Source: Pithys albifrons albifrons (lineage: Eukaryota; Chordata; Aves; Passeriformes; Thamnophilidae). From it: a stretch of DNA of 64,000 nucleotides. Below the pieces are notes generated by a model. That model did no database searches, was not told the DNA's origin, and saw only the letters and a program-made list of their open reading frames with translations. The DNA lies in contig NC_092461.1 in NCBI RefSeq assembly GCF_047495875.1, forward strand, positions 64,778,299 through 64,842,298, given 5' to 3'. Of the stretch, positions 34,531 through 48,291 are shown one piece after another; position 1 is the stretch's first letter, and each line of letters opens with the position of its first letter. A program made the position numbers and the translations under genes.

Positions 34531-36781
34531 ATGAACACTTTCTAATTCCCAATTTCTTCAGTCCATTTGTTGGAAATTACCACTCAAATAATAACATACC
34601 CATTAAAAAGAAAGGGCTATGTAGTCAACTTCTGGTTGTTTAGTACTTCCATTACAGAACAGTGCCAATGAAACAGGGTTATCATGACCTTAGATTTTGC
34701 TTACAAGAGCAGCACAAAAAAGTCTATTATAAACAGAGAGATACTTGTGAAAATAGGGAGCTAAGGCAAAATCAGAACACCCTAGAAGCTGACACCACTT
34801 GATAAAAACAGTCTACTTATATATGAGGATATCAGTTGTGTCATGAGAGGTAGCCTGGTGGTCATAGAGGTTGTAAATCCAGATGGACACATGCTCTGCC
34901 AAGAGGAGAGCAAACAAGAGGCATTAAGTCAATTGTTTTGCACAAGACATTTTCAGGCAATGACCAGCAGGTAGAGTTGACAGAGTCCCAAAATACAGCA
35001 CAGTCAGGAAAAGGCTGTGTCAGGGTAGACACAGAGGTCTAAATGACAAATATGCAACTCTAATTCAGCATCAATTCTGTTAATTATGTTAATAGTTCAT
35101 TTGCAAGTATTCAAAGGTCTTTGCTGTGTTAACCACAGGAGAATGATGAAGATGGTGATAGTGTGTGCCTGCTAAGCAAAGGTGTGGGGAGATGTGTTGT
35201 AGAAGGTGCTGGCACATGCCTTTTGGAAACAACTGTTAGGTTGTGCTCCTGTAGTGCCACACTGATCCACTCATGCACAAGCAGTGCTTGCAACAGACCA
35301 CTGTTGGGTTCCTTGGCTCTTAATGAGTCTAAACAACAGCTGTTCTCTCTTTCTTTGGGCCAAAGTTAAACTCTGAAGCAAAAACATGTGGGTTACAGTG
35401 TCATGGAGGGAGTGTGCAATTCATTCTCCTGTAGTGTGGCAGGCATGTGCACTTGTGTGAGCAGTATTTACATGTACATGACAGTCTTAGGGCTAGCAGG
35501 AGAGTCATGAAGTCCAGATTACAGTTAAAAAGCCCAAAGGAACTTCTGCAAGCATCTAATTGGACCTCTTGTGCAATGCATAAGACTGCACTGAATTAAT
35601 TTGCTTAAACTAGATCATGTCTGTGGAAATGAAAATCTTAATGTTTCGATTTTCTATGTTAATGCAGCATGACCTTTGAGAAATTGCTTCAGTGATAACT
35701 GTTCTCATGGTTTAAAACATGTAACTTTTTCCTGATTTGAATCTGGCTGATTTCAACTCCTTGGCATGGCATTGTTGCACCTCCCTTGGCTAGACTGAAA
35801 ATCGCTCTTACTAATGTAACTGAACTGTCAACTTCACAATTGTTAAAGTCAAACCCTTCAGTTTATCATAATAAAGGACTCCTCAGGGACTCTTCTGGAT
35901 AGTTTCTGAAACCTTTATATATTGTTACTGCCTTCCTGAGGAGTGTACAACAGAACTGGACATCATGTTCCAATGGCACTCATTCAGGGGTTCAGTGGTT
36001 GACTGGCTGCTTGAATGTTGAACCTGAACATCAGGTTTTTCTCCCCTACTTGATATTCCCTTTTCATGTATCCAAAGATTTCAGTAGACCCATAATTGCA
36101 TGAGGAAAAGTGTTCAGCTCATTGACCATTTATTTCCTTAATAAAACCAGCTCTCTTAGTTTGTTAAGATGACAGAGTTAAAATCAAATCAGTAATTTTG
36201 TTTAAAGTGATGTGGGCATGATATTACCTTAATTTTAGCAATCTTGATCTTTTCCAGTATTTTACATACCATATAACATAGTAAGCTTCTTTGTCAACTC
36301 TTCTGAAATTCTCGTATACAAAATGTCTTGCAACATAATTCTCATCTACATTTTGTCAGGGAATTCACATTCATTTACATGCACCTGCTATTATCTCCAA
36401 GGATTGGCATGTGCACTTCAAATATGCTATAAGTTATGTTTAAATATGTGTAGCAAACCAGAGAACTGGTGTTCAGCTACTACCAGATTTTTAATTGTAA
36501 TTTAATCTATGGTGGTCTGTGAGGATTCTAGAGCAGGTTTCAGTGCAAGAAGTAAAGAGAAGTAGCCTGACACTGATTACTGAAGTTGTACACTTTGAAG
36601 TAACTTTTGTCTGACTTAGACTGCAGCTTTCTTTTTCTGTACTTGTTAGAAATAACATCTAATTCCTGTGTGATCTGGAGCAACTTTTTCAAGCTCACAT
36701 TTTCACTTGATTCAGTCTTCAACTGATGAGAATGTGTCAGTGTTGGACACCAGATCAGTTATTACTGGGTCAGAACCACCT
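34531..36781. other. intergenic sequence without recognised features
   Basis: AT-rich, with no supported gene or RNA. No transposon could be named. Confidence 0.5.
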
Positions 36782-37299
36782 TGTGAGGGGTGTCTGTGTG
36801 TGTGTGTGTAGGGCCAGGGGTGGGTTGTGCCTCTGGAGCCCACACAGGGAAACCCTGGAGCAGCTGTCAGTCACAAACAGCCCAGGAAAACTATAACAGC
36901 CCACAGTTTCTTGAGCACTGACTCAGCTCAGATTTGGCAAGGACATTGAGAATACAGCCCCTCATCTGGACATGGAACCTCAGAGTGGCTGGGGGTCAGA
37001 GGGGCTTGACCACCTGAGGGGTTTGGCCATAGAGACTAGAGCAGATAAAACCAGAGATTTTGGGGTGTCACGTGTTGACTTGAGTGTTATTGATTAATAT
37101 GTGCTTAATTGGTATTGTGATGGAGCATTTTGTCTGTCTTGTGTAGTGCCCATTTTGAACATTTACTAAGTTCCCTTATTTTCTTCCCTAAATTAGTAAA
37201 GAAACCTCTTGGGAAAAAATCTGTGGCTTTTCCATATATATCAAGGTAAAACTCCTAGCTGAGTCCTTGAGCCCACATCTCTAGGGCTGGAGTGTTACA
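36782..37299 (+). mobile_element. possible solo LTR
   Basis: It begins TGTGAGGGGTG and ends GTGTTACA. Inside are an AGATAAAACC TATA-like site (about 37044) and a TAAAGAAACC region (about 37197) resembling an LTR R/U5 segment. No matching target-site duplication was found at these ends, so the call and limits are tentative. A short TG repeat lies at 36793-36809. Confidence 0.35.
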
Positions 37300-37407
37300 T
37301 GGAGTTACTGAAAAATTTCACCACTCTAATTACCCTTACTACTAACATTTTACACAAGTTGTAAATGCAGTGTATTAAGTGTCTGTTGTGAGCTATTGGA
37401 ACTTACA

Positions 37408-39420
37408 AATCAGAGAATGGCTGAGGTTGGAAGGGACCTCTGTCGATCATTGAATTTAAACACCCTGCTCAAGCAGGTTCTGTTATAGGAGATTACCTGG
37501 AACCATTTTCAGTTGCCTTCTGAATAGCCTCCCAGACGGAGACTCTACAACATCTTTGAGCAAGCTATTTCAATATTCTACCAGCCTCATATTAAAAAAA
37601 ATTTGAGATTTTTTGTGTTCAGATGGAATTTCCTGCTTTTGGTTTATGACCATTACTTCTTACCCTGTCTGTGGCTACTGCTGAGAGGAGTCTGGCTCCC
37701 TCTCCTTTGTTTTTTTCCATCAGATTTTTGCTACATGTTGATAAGATCCTCCCTGAGCCTTCTCTCCTTGAGACTGAGCTCTTTCAGCCTTTCCTCACAC
37801 AAGAGATCCTCTGATGCTCTACACCCTTAATGATCTTTATGGCCCTGCACTGGGTTGACTCCAGTGTTCATCTCTCTCCTTTATTGGGGAATCCAGGTCT
37901 GGACATGTTGCCACATGTGCCTCTCTAGTGCTCGGTGAAGGAGAAAGATCATCTCCCTCAACCCACTGGCAATGCTCTTCCTAAAGCAGTCCAGGACAGT
38001 GTTGGCTTTTTTCTCCTGTACCAGTGGCTTTTAATTAGCTGGCTGTCCACAGCCCCCAGGATCCTTCTCTGCAGAGCTACTTTCCTGATAATTGTCTGCG
38101 GCATGTACTGGTGCCTGGGGTTTTTCCTCTCTAGGTACAAGAATTGGCATTTCTCCTTCTTGAACTTTGAGAAGTTTCTCTCTATCTGGTTCTCCAGGTC
38201 CCTCTGAATGGTAGCACAGTAGTGCATGAGACATAGTTTTGTGCCATCTGTGAATCTGTTGAGTTCAGTCTGTCCCAGTGTACAGATCAGTAATGAGGCT
38301 AAACAGTATTGGCATCAGTGTGGTATACCCTGGGGTATACCACTAATTTGCCCACAAATGAAATTTATGCTGCTGATTACAATTCTCTGGGCTGAGCTGT
38401 TCACTCAGTTTCCAATTCATCTCACTTTCCACTTACTGAAGTTTTACTTTGTCAGCTTGTTTTTCATGGTAAGAGTGAGACAGTGTCAAAAGCCTTACTA
38501 AAGTCAAGGTAAACAACACCAACTTCTTTTCCCTCATCCACCAAGGCAGCCATCTCATTGTAGAAGATCATCACACTGGTTAAATATGATTTCCCCTTCA
38601 TAAATCTATGCTTACTACTCCAATTACTTTCTTCTCTGAAAAAGGTTTACAGGCAGATTTTCAGCATCACCTCAATCAGTGTCTGAGGTGAGGTTAACTA
38701 GCCTGCAGTTCCCCAGCTCTTTGTTCTTGCCCTTTTTGAAGACGAGCAACATTTGCTCGCTTCCATTCTTTGTGAATTTCAACCAGTTGCCAAGACATTG
38801 CAAAGATAATCAAGAGTGACCTTGGGATGAAATCTTATGCTGGAATCAGCTGGTTCTTCAAGGACTCATTGTGTATATTTAATTTGCCTCTGTGTTTCCT
38901 AATCTGTTCCTGCTTCATCAAGAGTGAGTATTTCTTGCTGTGGGTTTCACTCTTGTAGAATGGGCCTGGGGTTCCTGAAGACCAGTCTTACTGATAAAGA
39001 CTGAGGTAAAGGCAATATCGAGTACCTCACCCTTCTTTGTGTTCTTTATCACCAAGTGGCCTGTAGTAGATACCAATGGCACCCGTGTTCTGCCTGCTAA
39101 TTTTGACACATAAGCTCCTAACAAGCTCTGATCTGTCCCAAGGCTAAGCTCCGTGCACTTCAGATGCACTTTCATTTAAAGAATAACTCCTTCTCCCTCT
39201 CTTCCTGGGCTGCCCCATCTGAAGATCCTGTATCGCTCCTTTGCAGACCTCTGACTTTCTCACCCATCCCACCATGTCTGCATGTTCCCAGAGGTCACAG
39301 CTCTCTAACTGCACACAAACTGCTAACTCTTCCTGTTTGTTATGTCTCTGTCTACTTGACACAACACATTTCTTATGAATAGAGATCTTTCCCTAGCTCG
39401 TAGAGTTGTTCTATCTTAGA
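37408..39420 (-). mobile_element. CR1 LINE, long 3' fragment
   Basis: On the + strand it starts with the reverse complement of the CR1 3' end (AGAATGGCTGAGGTTGG, then AAGGGACCTCTG). It continues through the characteristic CR1 body: the CTGCACTGGGTTGACTCC region near 37846, the GATCCTTCTCTGCAGAGC region near 38060, GGTCCCTCTGAATGG near 38197, and the AAAGCCTTACTAAAGTCAAGG region near 38488. About 2 kb are retained. The ORF is broken throughout, and the upper boundary is uncertain. Confidence 0.85.
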
Positions 39421-39711
39421 GAAACCATATTGAGCTGTGTTATTTTATCATTGTAAGGCATGTTTCCCAGGCAATGAATTATAACTATTTTCTGGACCTT
39501 TTTCCATCTATGTCCTAATCAGTATCCTTTTCCAAGTATAGATCTCAGTGCTGATTGCAGCCATGAAGATATGGTCTTCCTAATCCTATGTACTGTGTGA
39601 ATTCTTTTACTCCTGCTATGTTTCTTTGGTTATTATTCCAAGGACTTAAAATTCATGAGTGAAGAAGGTGAGGAACAATGCACAATAGAGAGAAACATGT
39701 GCTTTGTGTTT

Positions 39712-40224
39712 TGTTATGGCTTTAGTCAGGCCTAGAATTAGGTTTTTGTTTTAGAGTAGGTCTTGGGTTATCAGCTGACTCGAGCTGGGACAGGCCATTT
39801 GACAGCTGACTTCTACTGGCCAATGGTATTCCATACCATATTCCAACATCAACTCAAATATAGATACAGTAGAGTAGGAGGAGTTCTCTCAGTTCCTTCA
39901 TGGCGGTGGTCCCAGTAGGATGCACTGTGCTGTCCCAGGAGGGACAGGAGGACTAGTCCCAGTACGGGCTTACCACCATGTTATCTTAGGGAAGTAAAAT
40001 GTTCATTCTTAGTTTTCTCTCTACTTGCGTCTGTTCCTCAGTAGATTGAGTTCTCTTGGGTGATTTGTGGCTAGAATGGTGGGTTTTGTGTTCAGAGGGG
40101 TTCGGTTTTCTGTTGTATGGGGAGGTGAAGGAATTATTTGTTATATCTAACTTGTGTAGGTGTGTGTTATACTATAGTCTACTTTTAGTCTTCCCTTTCT
40201 CATACATCTTAAAATTAAATAACA
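39712..40224 (+). mobile_element. possible solo LTR
   Basis: Starts TGTTATGGC and ends near AAATAACA. It contains a TATA-like AAATATAGAT (about 39858) and an ATTAAATAA polyadenylation-like region at the 3' end. No matching target duplication was seen. It lies between two CR1 copies. Confidence 0.3.
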
Positions 40225-40261
40225 ATGGCTAGATCTTAAATCAATGTTGATGGTAAAATAG

Positions 40262-42090
40262 AACCACAGAATGACAGAATAACTCAGGTTTGCAGTTCAA
40301 ACTCCTGCTCAAGCTCTGAAGTCACATACACACATGTAAAGGCCTGGATCCCTCTTCATGAGAACTTCCTTGTAGGTATCGAAAGGCTGATATGAAATGC
40401 CTTTTTCTCCATGCTGAACAAGCACAGGTCCCTTGACTTCTCTGGACCATTGCTCTGGCTACTGGCTGTATTTCTGGCCTTCTGCTGAATTCAGTCAATT
40501 TGATCAATGGAATGCTGGGCAAAGGAGGATGATCACCCCCCTTAGTGTATTAACCTTGCTGCTGTTGATACAGTTCTGGATGCTGTTGATCCTTTTGCCT
40601 GCCAGGTTCATGGTCAGCCCACTACCTACCAGAATCCCAGTGTCCTTTCCAGCAGCACTGCTCCCCAGCCAGTGTGTCTCCAGCCTGTTTCCCTGCAGTA
40701 GGATCTTTCTTCCCAGGGGCAGAGCTTGGCATTTGTCGTTATTAAATTGTATTAAGTTCTTGTTGGCCTATTCCTCCAGCCTGTCTAGGTCCCTTTGATA
40801 GCTGGCATTGCTCTCAGACGTATGGACAGGAACCAATTTAGTAGCATCTGCAAACAAGATGAGACTGCATTACGTTACTTCCTCCAGGCCACTGATAAAG
40901 TTGTTAAACAGGACAGGTTTTGTACAGATCCTGTGGTATTTAATTTGTAACAGGCTCCCAGGTGGAGTTCAATTGATTAATGAGCCCAACCATTGACCAT
41001 CTTTTCATGCACATACTTGTCTGCTGTCCAGATCAAAACACTCTAACTTGGATATTGGAATATTGCAGGAGGCAGTTTAAAAAGCTTGCTAAAAGTGACA
41101 TCCACTGCTCTCATATTGATCACCATCCAGTCATTTAATTGTAAAAGATGATCAGAACTCTTGGGCATAAGGACTTTAGTAAATCCATGCTGGCTGTTCC
41201 CAAACTTTCTTCATGTGTCAAGAGATGTGTTCCAATATAACTTGTTCATCAATTTTGTCAAGAATGAAAGTGTAGCTGACCAGGCTGTAGTTTCCTGGAT
41301 GACCATTTTGGCTTTTTCTGAAGATGAGTGCAACACCTGTCTCTCCAGAAGTCATGTATCTCTTTCAGTTTACCACAACCCTAGAAAAAATTATAGTCAC
41401 CTTGCAAGGATATTGACCAGGTCTCTCAGCGCTCTTGGATGCAGTTTGATCAGTCCCTTGGGCTTGTATGTGTCAAGTAGTTATAAATAATCCTTGACTA
41501 AATCCTCAACTACTGCTTGTAGTTCTCCTTCTCAGACTTGTAAGCAAAGAGGCTTGGAAGACTTTGTTGGAGGAGGCTGCAATAGCCTCTTCTGTGTGTC
41601 CACTGGCACAAGATCACCTGCTTTGTTCAGAAATCAACTCATGTTTTCCATGTTCAGCCTTTTACTACTACTAACACAATGGTAGATCTTCTTGTTGCCT
41701 TGACATTCCTTGGAAAGGCCAACTATACGGTAGCTTTTGCTTTCCTAATGTCATCCCTGTATGTCCAGGCAACATTTATACTTTTCTTCTTTGTAGTCTG
41801 TTCTAGGTTCCACCTCCCATAGACTGCCTTTTTGCTGTGGAGCTCTGTGATATCTTTATCCTAATACATCTATTCCTGTTTCCCACCCCCCCCCCCCCCC
41901 CCAGTATTGGCATAGAGCATTGTTCTCAGAGGATGCTCCCCTTAAACACCCACTAGCTTTCATGAGCTACTTTACCATTCAGAGCTACCTCCCATGGGAT
42001 CCTTTCTACTTGTAAGATGCCTCAATAAACTGAAGTCTGCTCTCCTGAAGAGCAGTCTTTGCTGCTCATCTTCACCAGTGTGTGTGAATT
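40262..42090 (-). mobile_element. CR1 LINE, long 3' fragment
   Basis: The + strand begins with ACCACAGAATGACAGAATAA, a diverged CR1 3' end in reverse complement. It then runs through the CR1 body: CCAGCCTGTCTAGGTCCC near 40776, TTAGTAGCATCTGCAAACAA near 40839, and AAATCCATGCTGGCTG near 41181. It is older than the copy at 63 kb by visible divergence. The distal boundary is uncertain. A C17 run interrupts it at 41886-41902. Confidence 0.75.
41886..41902. repeat. C17 homopolymer
   Basis: Seventeen consecutive C residues within the CR1 copy. The run is prone to length error in sequencing. Confidence 0.9.
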
Positions 42091-45000
42091 CCTACAGAGA
42101 TTTACCAAATTATTGTACCCATAGAATATTTTATGGGAAAGAAAGGGCAAGATTAAGTAATTGCTTAAGGAAGTAATTCTAGTTTTCAGGCCACAAGCCC
42201 ATATTATATTTGTGTTTATACCAAAGTAGAAATTCTATAAAACTAACTTAAGACTTATAATAAAATTCCTTTCACAAATGAGGGACAAAAAAGATCCATT
42301 ATGCCATCTGTGATGTTTTAGATAAGAAAAGGATCCTTCATGCATCTCACTTTGGGGTCACTACATGGGACAAGTGATTTCTTGCAGTGAATGTCTAGCA
42401 TCTTTTGGCAGGTGGCAATGACTCTCAATAGGCAGTGCAGATGGGCCACCTCATTTTGGACAGAGAAGAGTTTGGGCATGTAGATGACAATAAAACTATT
42501 CCATTTGCTTTCAGAGTCATCAAATGGCCATGATTTATTTTATTTACTGCAGCACATCTGACACTAGTAAAATTAATTTTGCACAGTTCCGAATCATTAT
42601 TATTAAGCTTTGTATAGGTCTTTAAATGAGGTCTTCCAATGTGTTTTAGATTAAATACGGGCCTTTTCACATATTTTCTTGCTTTCTGCAGTGGTGACCA
42701 TGCTGTTGGCTCTGCATAGGGATAAATTTCATTCATACTTGTAGAGAAGATATAAGGAAATGAGACTGAAAGAAAACAAAATTAGGGGTTTATTTTTGTC
42801 TTTTTTTTTTTTTATTAAAGTGAATTGCATAAGCTCTTCCTAGGTTGTTCTAAGCCAGCTTGTGAAATAGTGGGATGCAGTTTTCTTTAGTGTTAATTTA
42901 GATCAAATGAACATGAAGTAAAATTCACAAATCTCCAACCAACAGTACTGTGTTTTGCCTATTTATTAGGACAGTGTCAGGATACTTGCACTGCAAAAGC
43001 CTCTTCTGTATATGTTGTATAAGTAAACATTTCTTTCTTAAAAATCTACCAGTCTCACACTTTTTAAATGCACTAAAATTATTTAAGATATAAATTATTT
43101 GTATTAAAATACTAGAAGCTGAAAAAATCCAAGGAATATATATTCACTGAGTAGGGGTCATTCCTGTGCCTCAGAAAGATATGAATTTTATAACCACACA
43201 TAAACAATTACAAAGTGCACTATGCTTTAGAGAAATATGCAAAAAAAGTAAAAGGTTCTGTTAAACTAGCAAAAACCTCTGAAATGAAACACAAATTTAA
43301 ATTTTATTCCGACCATTGTTCTTGTTTTGAAATCTTGAAGTTCCTGGAATTTGCAGGTTTAATTTTTGTATCTTTTATTTCCTTTTTTGGAAGTGAACAG
43401 TTGACAGTCTGCTTTATATGCAGCATGCATAGCACATAAATAGCATTCAAATTAAATTCTACACCAGCTGTACATGCCCCATACATGTGGTTTGCAAATG
43501 TTGCTGACTGCAAATGGTGCATATTTTGATTTTCAGTTGATATCTAAAACTGTGAATTATCTTCTGAATATGTAGTGTTTTGCTTTCAATCCCTAGATTA
43601 CATTTATATCAAGCAAAATAAATACAACTGTCTGATAATCACAACCTGGTTTTCTTCATCTTAGGTAAAGATTAATTCCTGGCAAACTGACCCCAAGTCT
43701 TGTCTTCTTCAAGGCAACAGTCCCATTTTGGATCTGAAAGGGAAGTTTATAATGAAAAGTAGTCACAGAGGAGAAAATCCAGCATGTTCCTTCACACTGC
43801 ACCCTGTTAACCTGTAGTTTCTTGAGTGTGGGGTTGCTTTTACTTCTTTAAAGTCCCGGTATGTCTTTAGTGTAGTAAGTTTTGTTACTCAGCTATTAGC
43901 TGTTTCAGGTATGTTCACACTGCACAGCATTTATATAACATTGATTCCCAGAAACCTCTTCAAGCATTCACTGGACCCAGTATAAAACCTGTGAGGATTT
44001 TTCTGAATGTGGCCTCTGTCTGGTTCTTCCAATATCCTGCTCAGGAATATGGCAGGGAGCCATCGGAGGGAGGAGAAGTAGCCAGATGGCACCAGTACAC
44101 TGTTGCTTTGGCATTTTTTTCTGGCCAGCTGACTGGCACCATCTCTAAGGAGAATTTTTGTTTGTTTGTTCATTTGTTTTGTATCTTTTCTTTCAGGTAG
44201 CCTGTGGACCTGAGTTAAGTTCACTGGTAGCTTGATCACTTTACATGTTTTCCACCTTTTCTCTTTTTTTATTTTTTTGTACACAGTGTTGGCGGAAATG
44301 TACTTTGGTATACTAAAATCTTGCCCTGATTTCATATTCATTTTTCATACAAAAGCCTTGTTGGCTCTAAGGAGTGCCATATGCTTGAAAGACAAGCAAC
44401 ACTGATATTTTTTCCTATCAGCATGTCTATGAACATTGTAAAAATTGAAGAGAACCTTTGAAGAGATCTAAGACATATATAGATATTTACATCTGCAAAG
44501 CTTAGAGGGAGATAAGGCCCATTTAGATTCCCACAGAAAGGATTTTATTTTGAATCCTGTCTGAATTTGAAAATAGTCTCTTTTCCTGGCTGTATCTCAG
44601 ACATCGGTGTCTTTCTAACAAGTGGAGGGGGTTCAGGGGAATTTATGAGTGCACCCTCCAGAGGGTGGATGTAGATGTGAGATTTGTCTCCTTGTCTTCT
44701 GATCTGTCTAGACACAAGCCATTTCTGGTCTATATAACTGTATTAACATTGCTCTGTGCTCAAGTCAGTAAGGCCTGGTGACAGGTTGTGTATATTACTG
44801 GTTTGTGTCTAAACAGCTTTGAGACTAGAGCTGGCTTGTTTCCAGCCTTCTGAGAGCACCGACCAAGCAGCCTGCATGTATCTGCACCTGTACACATGGA
44901 TGTATTATGAATTGTATATGATGCAATATAATTCACTGTTTATAAATGACATATTGTGACACCTTCTCCTTGAAACACATTTTTATTCCACCTAAGCCTT

Positions 45001-47050
45001 TCAGCAATAATCCAACACAGAAACAACACAGCTAAGAGAATAAGTGCATCACTGGGAGTTACCACTTCTTCTTTGTGTTTGAACCCTATGATCTGCCTAA
45101 TTGAAAGATTGATCTTGATTAGTTGTGAGCACCCATGGTTCCTTCTGATGGGAACATATGGTATTGTACTCTATGTGCTTTGAGCCAGGGAACAGATCTC
45201 TCACTACCCCCTTTACACATAAGGCTGACATTACTAAAAAGACAGGCAGCAGTAGTAATAATGCCTTCCAGCAACTGTGAAAACTGTCTGTGTGATTCAG
45301 ATGCTTTTCTGCTTACTGATAATTTAGTTCTAATAGTACCTTAAAAAGTGGTTTGTCAGCCTCTCGAAAATAAACACTCTGGGGTCATCTGTCTGCTTGC
45401 ACCTTTGCAGGTGATGATGTTCCTTCTGGTTTAGTATATCAACAGTGAACAAGTAACTTCAATATAAAATGCAATTGTCAAAACATTCAATTAAAGCTGC
45501 TTTTGGCCAGTATCTTTTCAACACATCCATTACTGATTCTTAAAATTTCTATTCAGACTAAGGTATATGATACTCTATAGGATGGAGAAGATAGGAAGCA
45601 GCTGCATTTGTGGTCCCCAGATGTTCAAGACAACACCAGTCAGGAAACTGCTAACTACCTTTAATTGATCAGCTCACCAAAGTAGGGGAGTGAGTGTTTA
45701 CAGCTGTGGCCCATTCTTATAACACGTTTCCTCCTCACTAATTCTTGCTACTCTCTGGAAGCTTTCCAGACTGCTGCTAGTGATCAGAAGACAATTCTTC
45801 CATAGAGCAGCAGGCATTTCCTTCTCTCGAAGGGCTTTAAACAACTAAGTAGAGGTGTTTTCTGTTATAGTAACTAGTTAAAGTAAATAAACTATACTAA
45901 GGATTATAGCTTGTTTTTAAGGTTTGCTACTTCTGTAGGATCTCTAAGCCTTGGTGCTTTTCTAACTATGCTGAAAATCAAGTGGGGTTAAAACTCTTGC
46001 AAAAACTGAAATAAAATTATGTAATAGACCACCATAAGTCACAGGCAAGAAGAAGCAAACTAACTAATGTTTAGTCTGCAGAGCCAGATGCAAAAGATCC
46101 TTCACCTTCTCTTTATTCAGCAGGGAAGCTGTGAATTATGTCCTAAACCCACGTGGTTCTGTGCATACCCCTGCCTCCAGGTAGCAGAGAGAAGAGCTCT
46201 GACTTGGGAAACTAAAGTGGTTTCAGACTCTATCCCCTCCTAGGGTCTTCCATGAATCCTATTCAGATTGAAATTTTCTCTCTCTTTAGCTCTAGGGCTT
46301 CCTAATCTTTAGTTCTACCAGGGAGGAGTGCTGAAGCTTCCTCCGAGCAGAGCAGGGCTGCTAATGACCCCTTGGAAATGCTAATGACCCCTGGTCTTGG
46401 CTGGTGGTGATTAGGACCAGCTGAGCCACTAAACATTGTTAGCCCATGTCTCAGGCTGAGCAAGGTTCAAATCCCAGAGTCATCCTATACTCTGCATCTC
46501 CAAGCATTCTTTAAGCCCTCATGGTTTGGGAAGGTGATGACTGCCTTCGGGTTGATAATGTGACTATTCCTGACCTTGATACTGACAGTTTCCATATAAT
46601 TGTGGTGCCAGTAATTTTAGAAAGGGAAAGATGGATGTAGAAATCAGAATCCATTCTGTGACTCTGAGAGTTGAAATGTTCAATATTAATAATAGGTAAC
46701 AGATTGTAGAATTCCTTGTAATAGGTTCTTGTTGAGACTATGAACTTAACTAGGACTGAATGTGTATAGAAGTAACGATATCTAGACTTATAAATAGTTA
46801 AAAAAACCCAACATTTGTTGCAAAGTTGGTCCTTTTTCTTAGACTTTTTGTCACTCAATGAAGTTAAATTTTATTTCTTTATATTGCATTCACATCTAGA
46901 AACAAAGTTTTATCCATATCTGAAATTTAGCAGCCTTGCAAGATCTCTGGCCAGTTTAACTGAATAAAAGCGCAATGGAATCAGCATGGAAAAAGTTTAC
47001 TCTTGTATTGCTCCAATATGTTTGTTTCCTTTATCTGGATGTCAAGGTAA
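42091..47050. other. AT-rich gene desert segment
   Basis: Nearly 5 kb without a supported gene, RNA or namable repeat. A short direct repeat of about 16 bp (ATGCTAATGACCCCT) occurs twice around 46358-46392. The open frames are chance-like. Confidence 0.5.
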
Positions 47051-48291
47051 TCATAGAACCATAGAATTGATTGAGTTGGAAAAGCCCTCCAAGATCATCA
47101 AGTCCAACCCTAGGTCCAACTCTAGTCCATTTACTAGATCATAGCACTCAGCGCCACGTCCAATCTGCGTTTAAAATTCTCCAAGGATGGTGAATCCACC
47201 ACCTCTCTGGGCAGTCCATTCCAATGCCTGATTACTCTCTCTGGAAAGAATTTTTTTCTGATATCCAACTTAAATTTCCCCTGGTAGAGCTTAAGCCTGT
47301 GCCCCCTTGTTCTATTGCTGAGTGCCTTTGAGAAGAGACCAGCCCCCACCTGGTTAGAACTTCCCTCCAGGTAGTTCTAGACAGTGATGAGGTCACCTCT
47401 GAGCCTTCTCTTCTCCAGGCTAACCAACACCAGCTCCCTCAGCCTCTCCCCATAGGGCTTGTGCTCCAGTCCCTTCACCAGCCTTGTTTCTTGTCTTGGT
47501 TTGAGGGGAAAAAACCAAAGCGGGGAAGGGGGCCTTCTCCTCCACAATAATCACACCACTCTTTATCAAATTTAGGAAAAAAAAAAGGAATTTAATACAA
47601 GAAGGATAACTGTTCTTAACTGCTATATATATACAGACTAGTGCAAACAGCTTCCCCAACACCACAAGAGAAAGAAAAAAAAACAAACAACAACAAAACC
47701 CAGCAGGTTTTCCTCCGGGAGGAAAGTTATACTTAGGCAGTGTCAATGTCACAGCCCGGCTGGCTGCAGAGTGAATTTCCAGTCCCCCTCCAGCAAAACA
47801 GATGAGTGGTGAGCTCTCAGATGAACTCTGTGTCTCTTATCCCAGATGAAGGAAAAAAAGAAAGCTGAAAGTGGGGAACCACCACGTGTCCTGCAAAAGC
47901 AGCTGCACACCTCTCTCTCCCGGGTCACTGCCCCAGCCGGGGCGGGCAGGCCGTGACAGTGCAGGCGGTGGTGAGACTGGAACAGAGGCCAGGATCCCAG
48001 ATGCAGGAACCAGGAGGAACAGCCGCGGCGAGGAGAAAAAACAGCGTCTCAGCCAGAAGCCCAGCAGTAGCCAACAGAGCAGCTTCCCTCCTCAGCAGCC
48101 ACCGCTCCCGCATTCCGCCGAGCTAAGAAAAGAAAGATGTCCCCAAAAATCAAAGAGACAAACCCGCCCCCATCCAAGTGATCAGCAGTTAACTACTTCT
48201 TTTGTTAACTGCTGGCATGGGCAGTTAGTGACAGGGGAGAGAATTTACATAATAATCCCAAACTACAACATTTCTCTTCTCTGGACTCTCA
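47051..48291 (-). mobile_element. CR1 LINE 3' fragment, split by an LTR insertion
   Basis: The + strand shows the CR1 3' end in reverse complement (AACCATAGAATTGATTGAG). The minus-strand frame 47349-47134 encodes the CR1 ORF2 C-terminus, with GLFSKALSNRTRGH and the [17 protein letters not shown] block, ending LDVALSAMI. The element is interrupted at 47491/48276 by a solo LTR and resumes for about 16 bp (CTTCTCTGGACTC). It is therefore older than the LTR. Confidence 0.9.
47492..48270 (-). mobile_element. solo LTR, ERVL-like, with 5-bp target duplication
   Basis: The + strand reads TGTCTTGGTTTGAGGGG... to ...AACTACAACA, giving TG/CA ends. It is flanked by TTTCT at 47487-47491 and TTTCT at 48271-48275. 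On the minus strand a TATATATATA (47625-47634) precedes ATTAAA (TTTAAT at 47592-47597 on +), which sets the likely orientation. There is no internal retroviral sequence, so it is a solo LTR left after LTR-LTR recombination. The 5-bp duplication fits class III (ERVL-type) integration. A 183-codon frame across it is not a gene. Confidence 0.9.
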
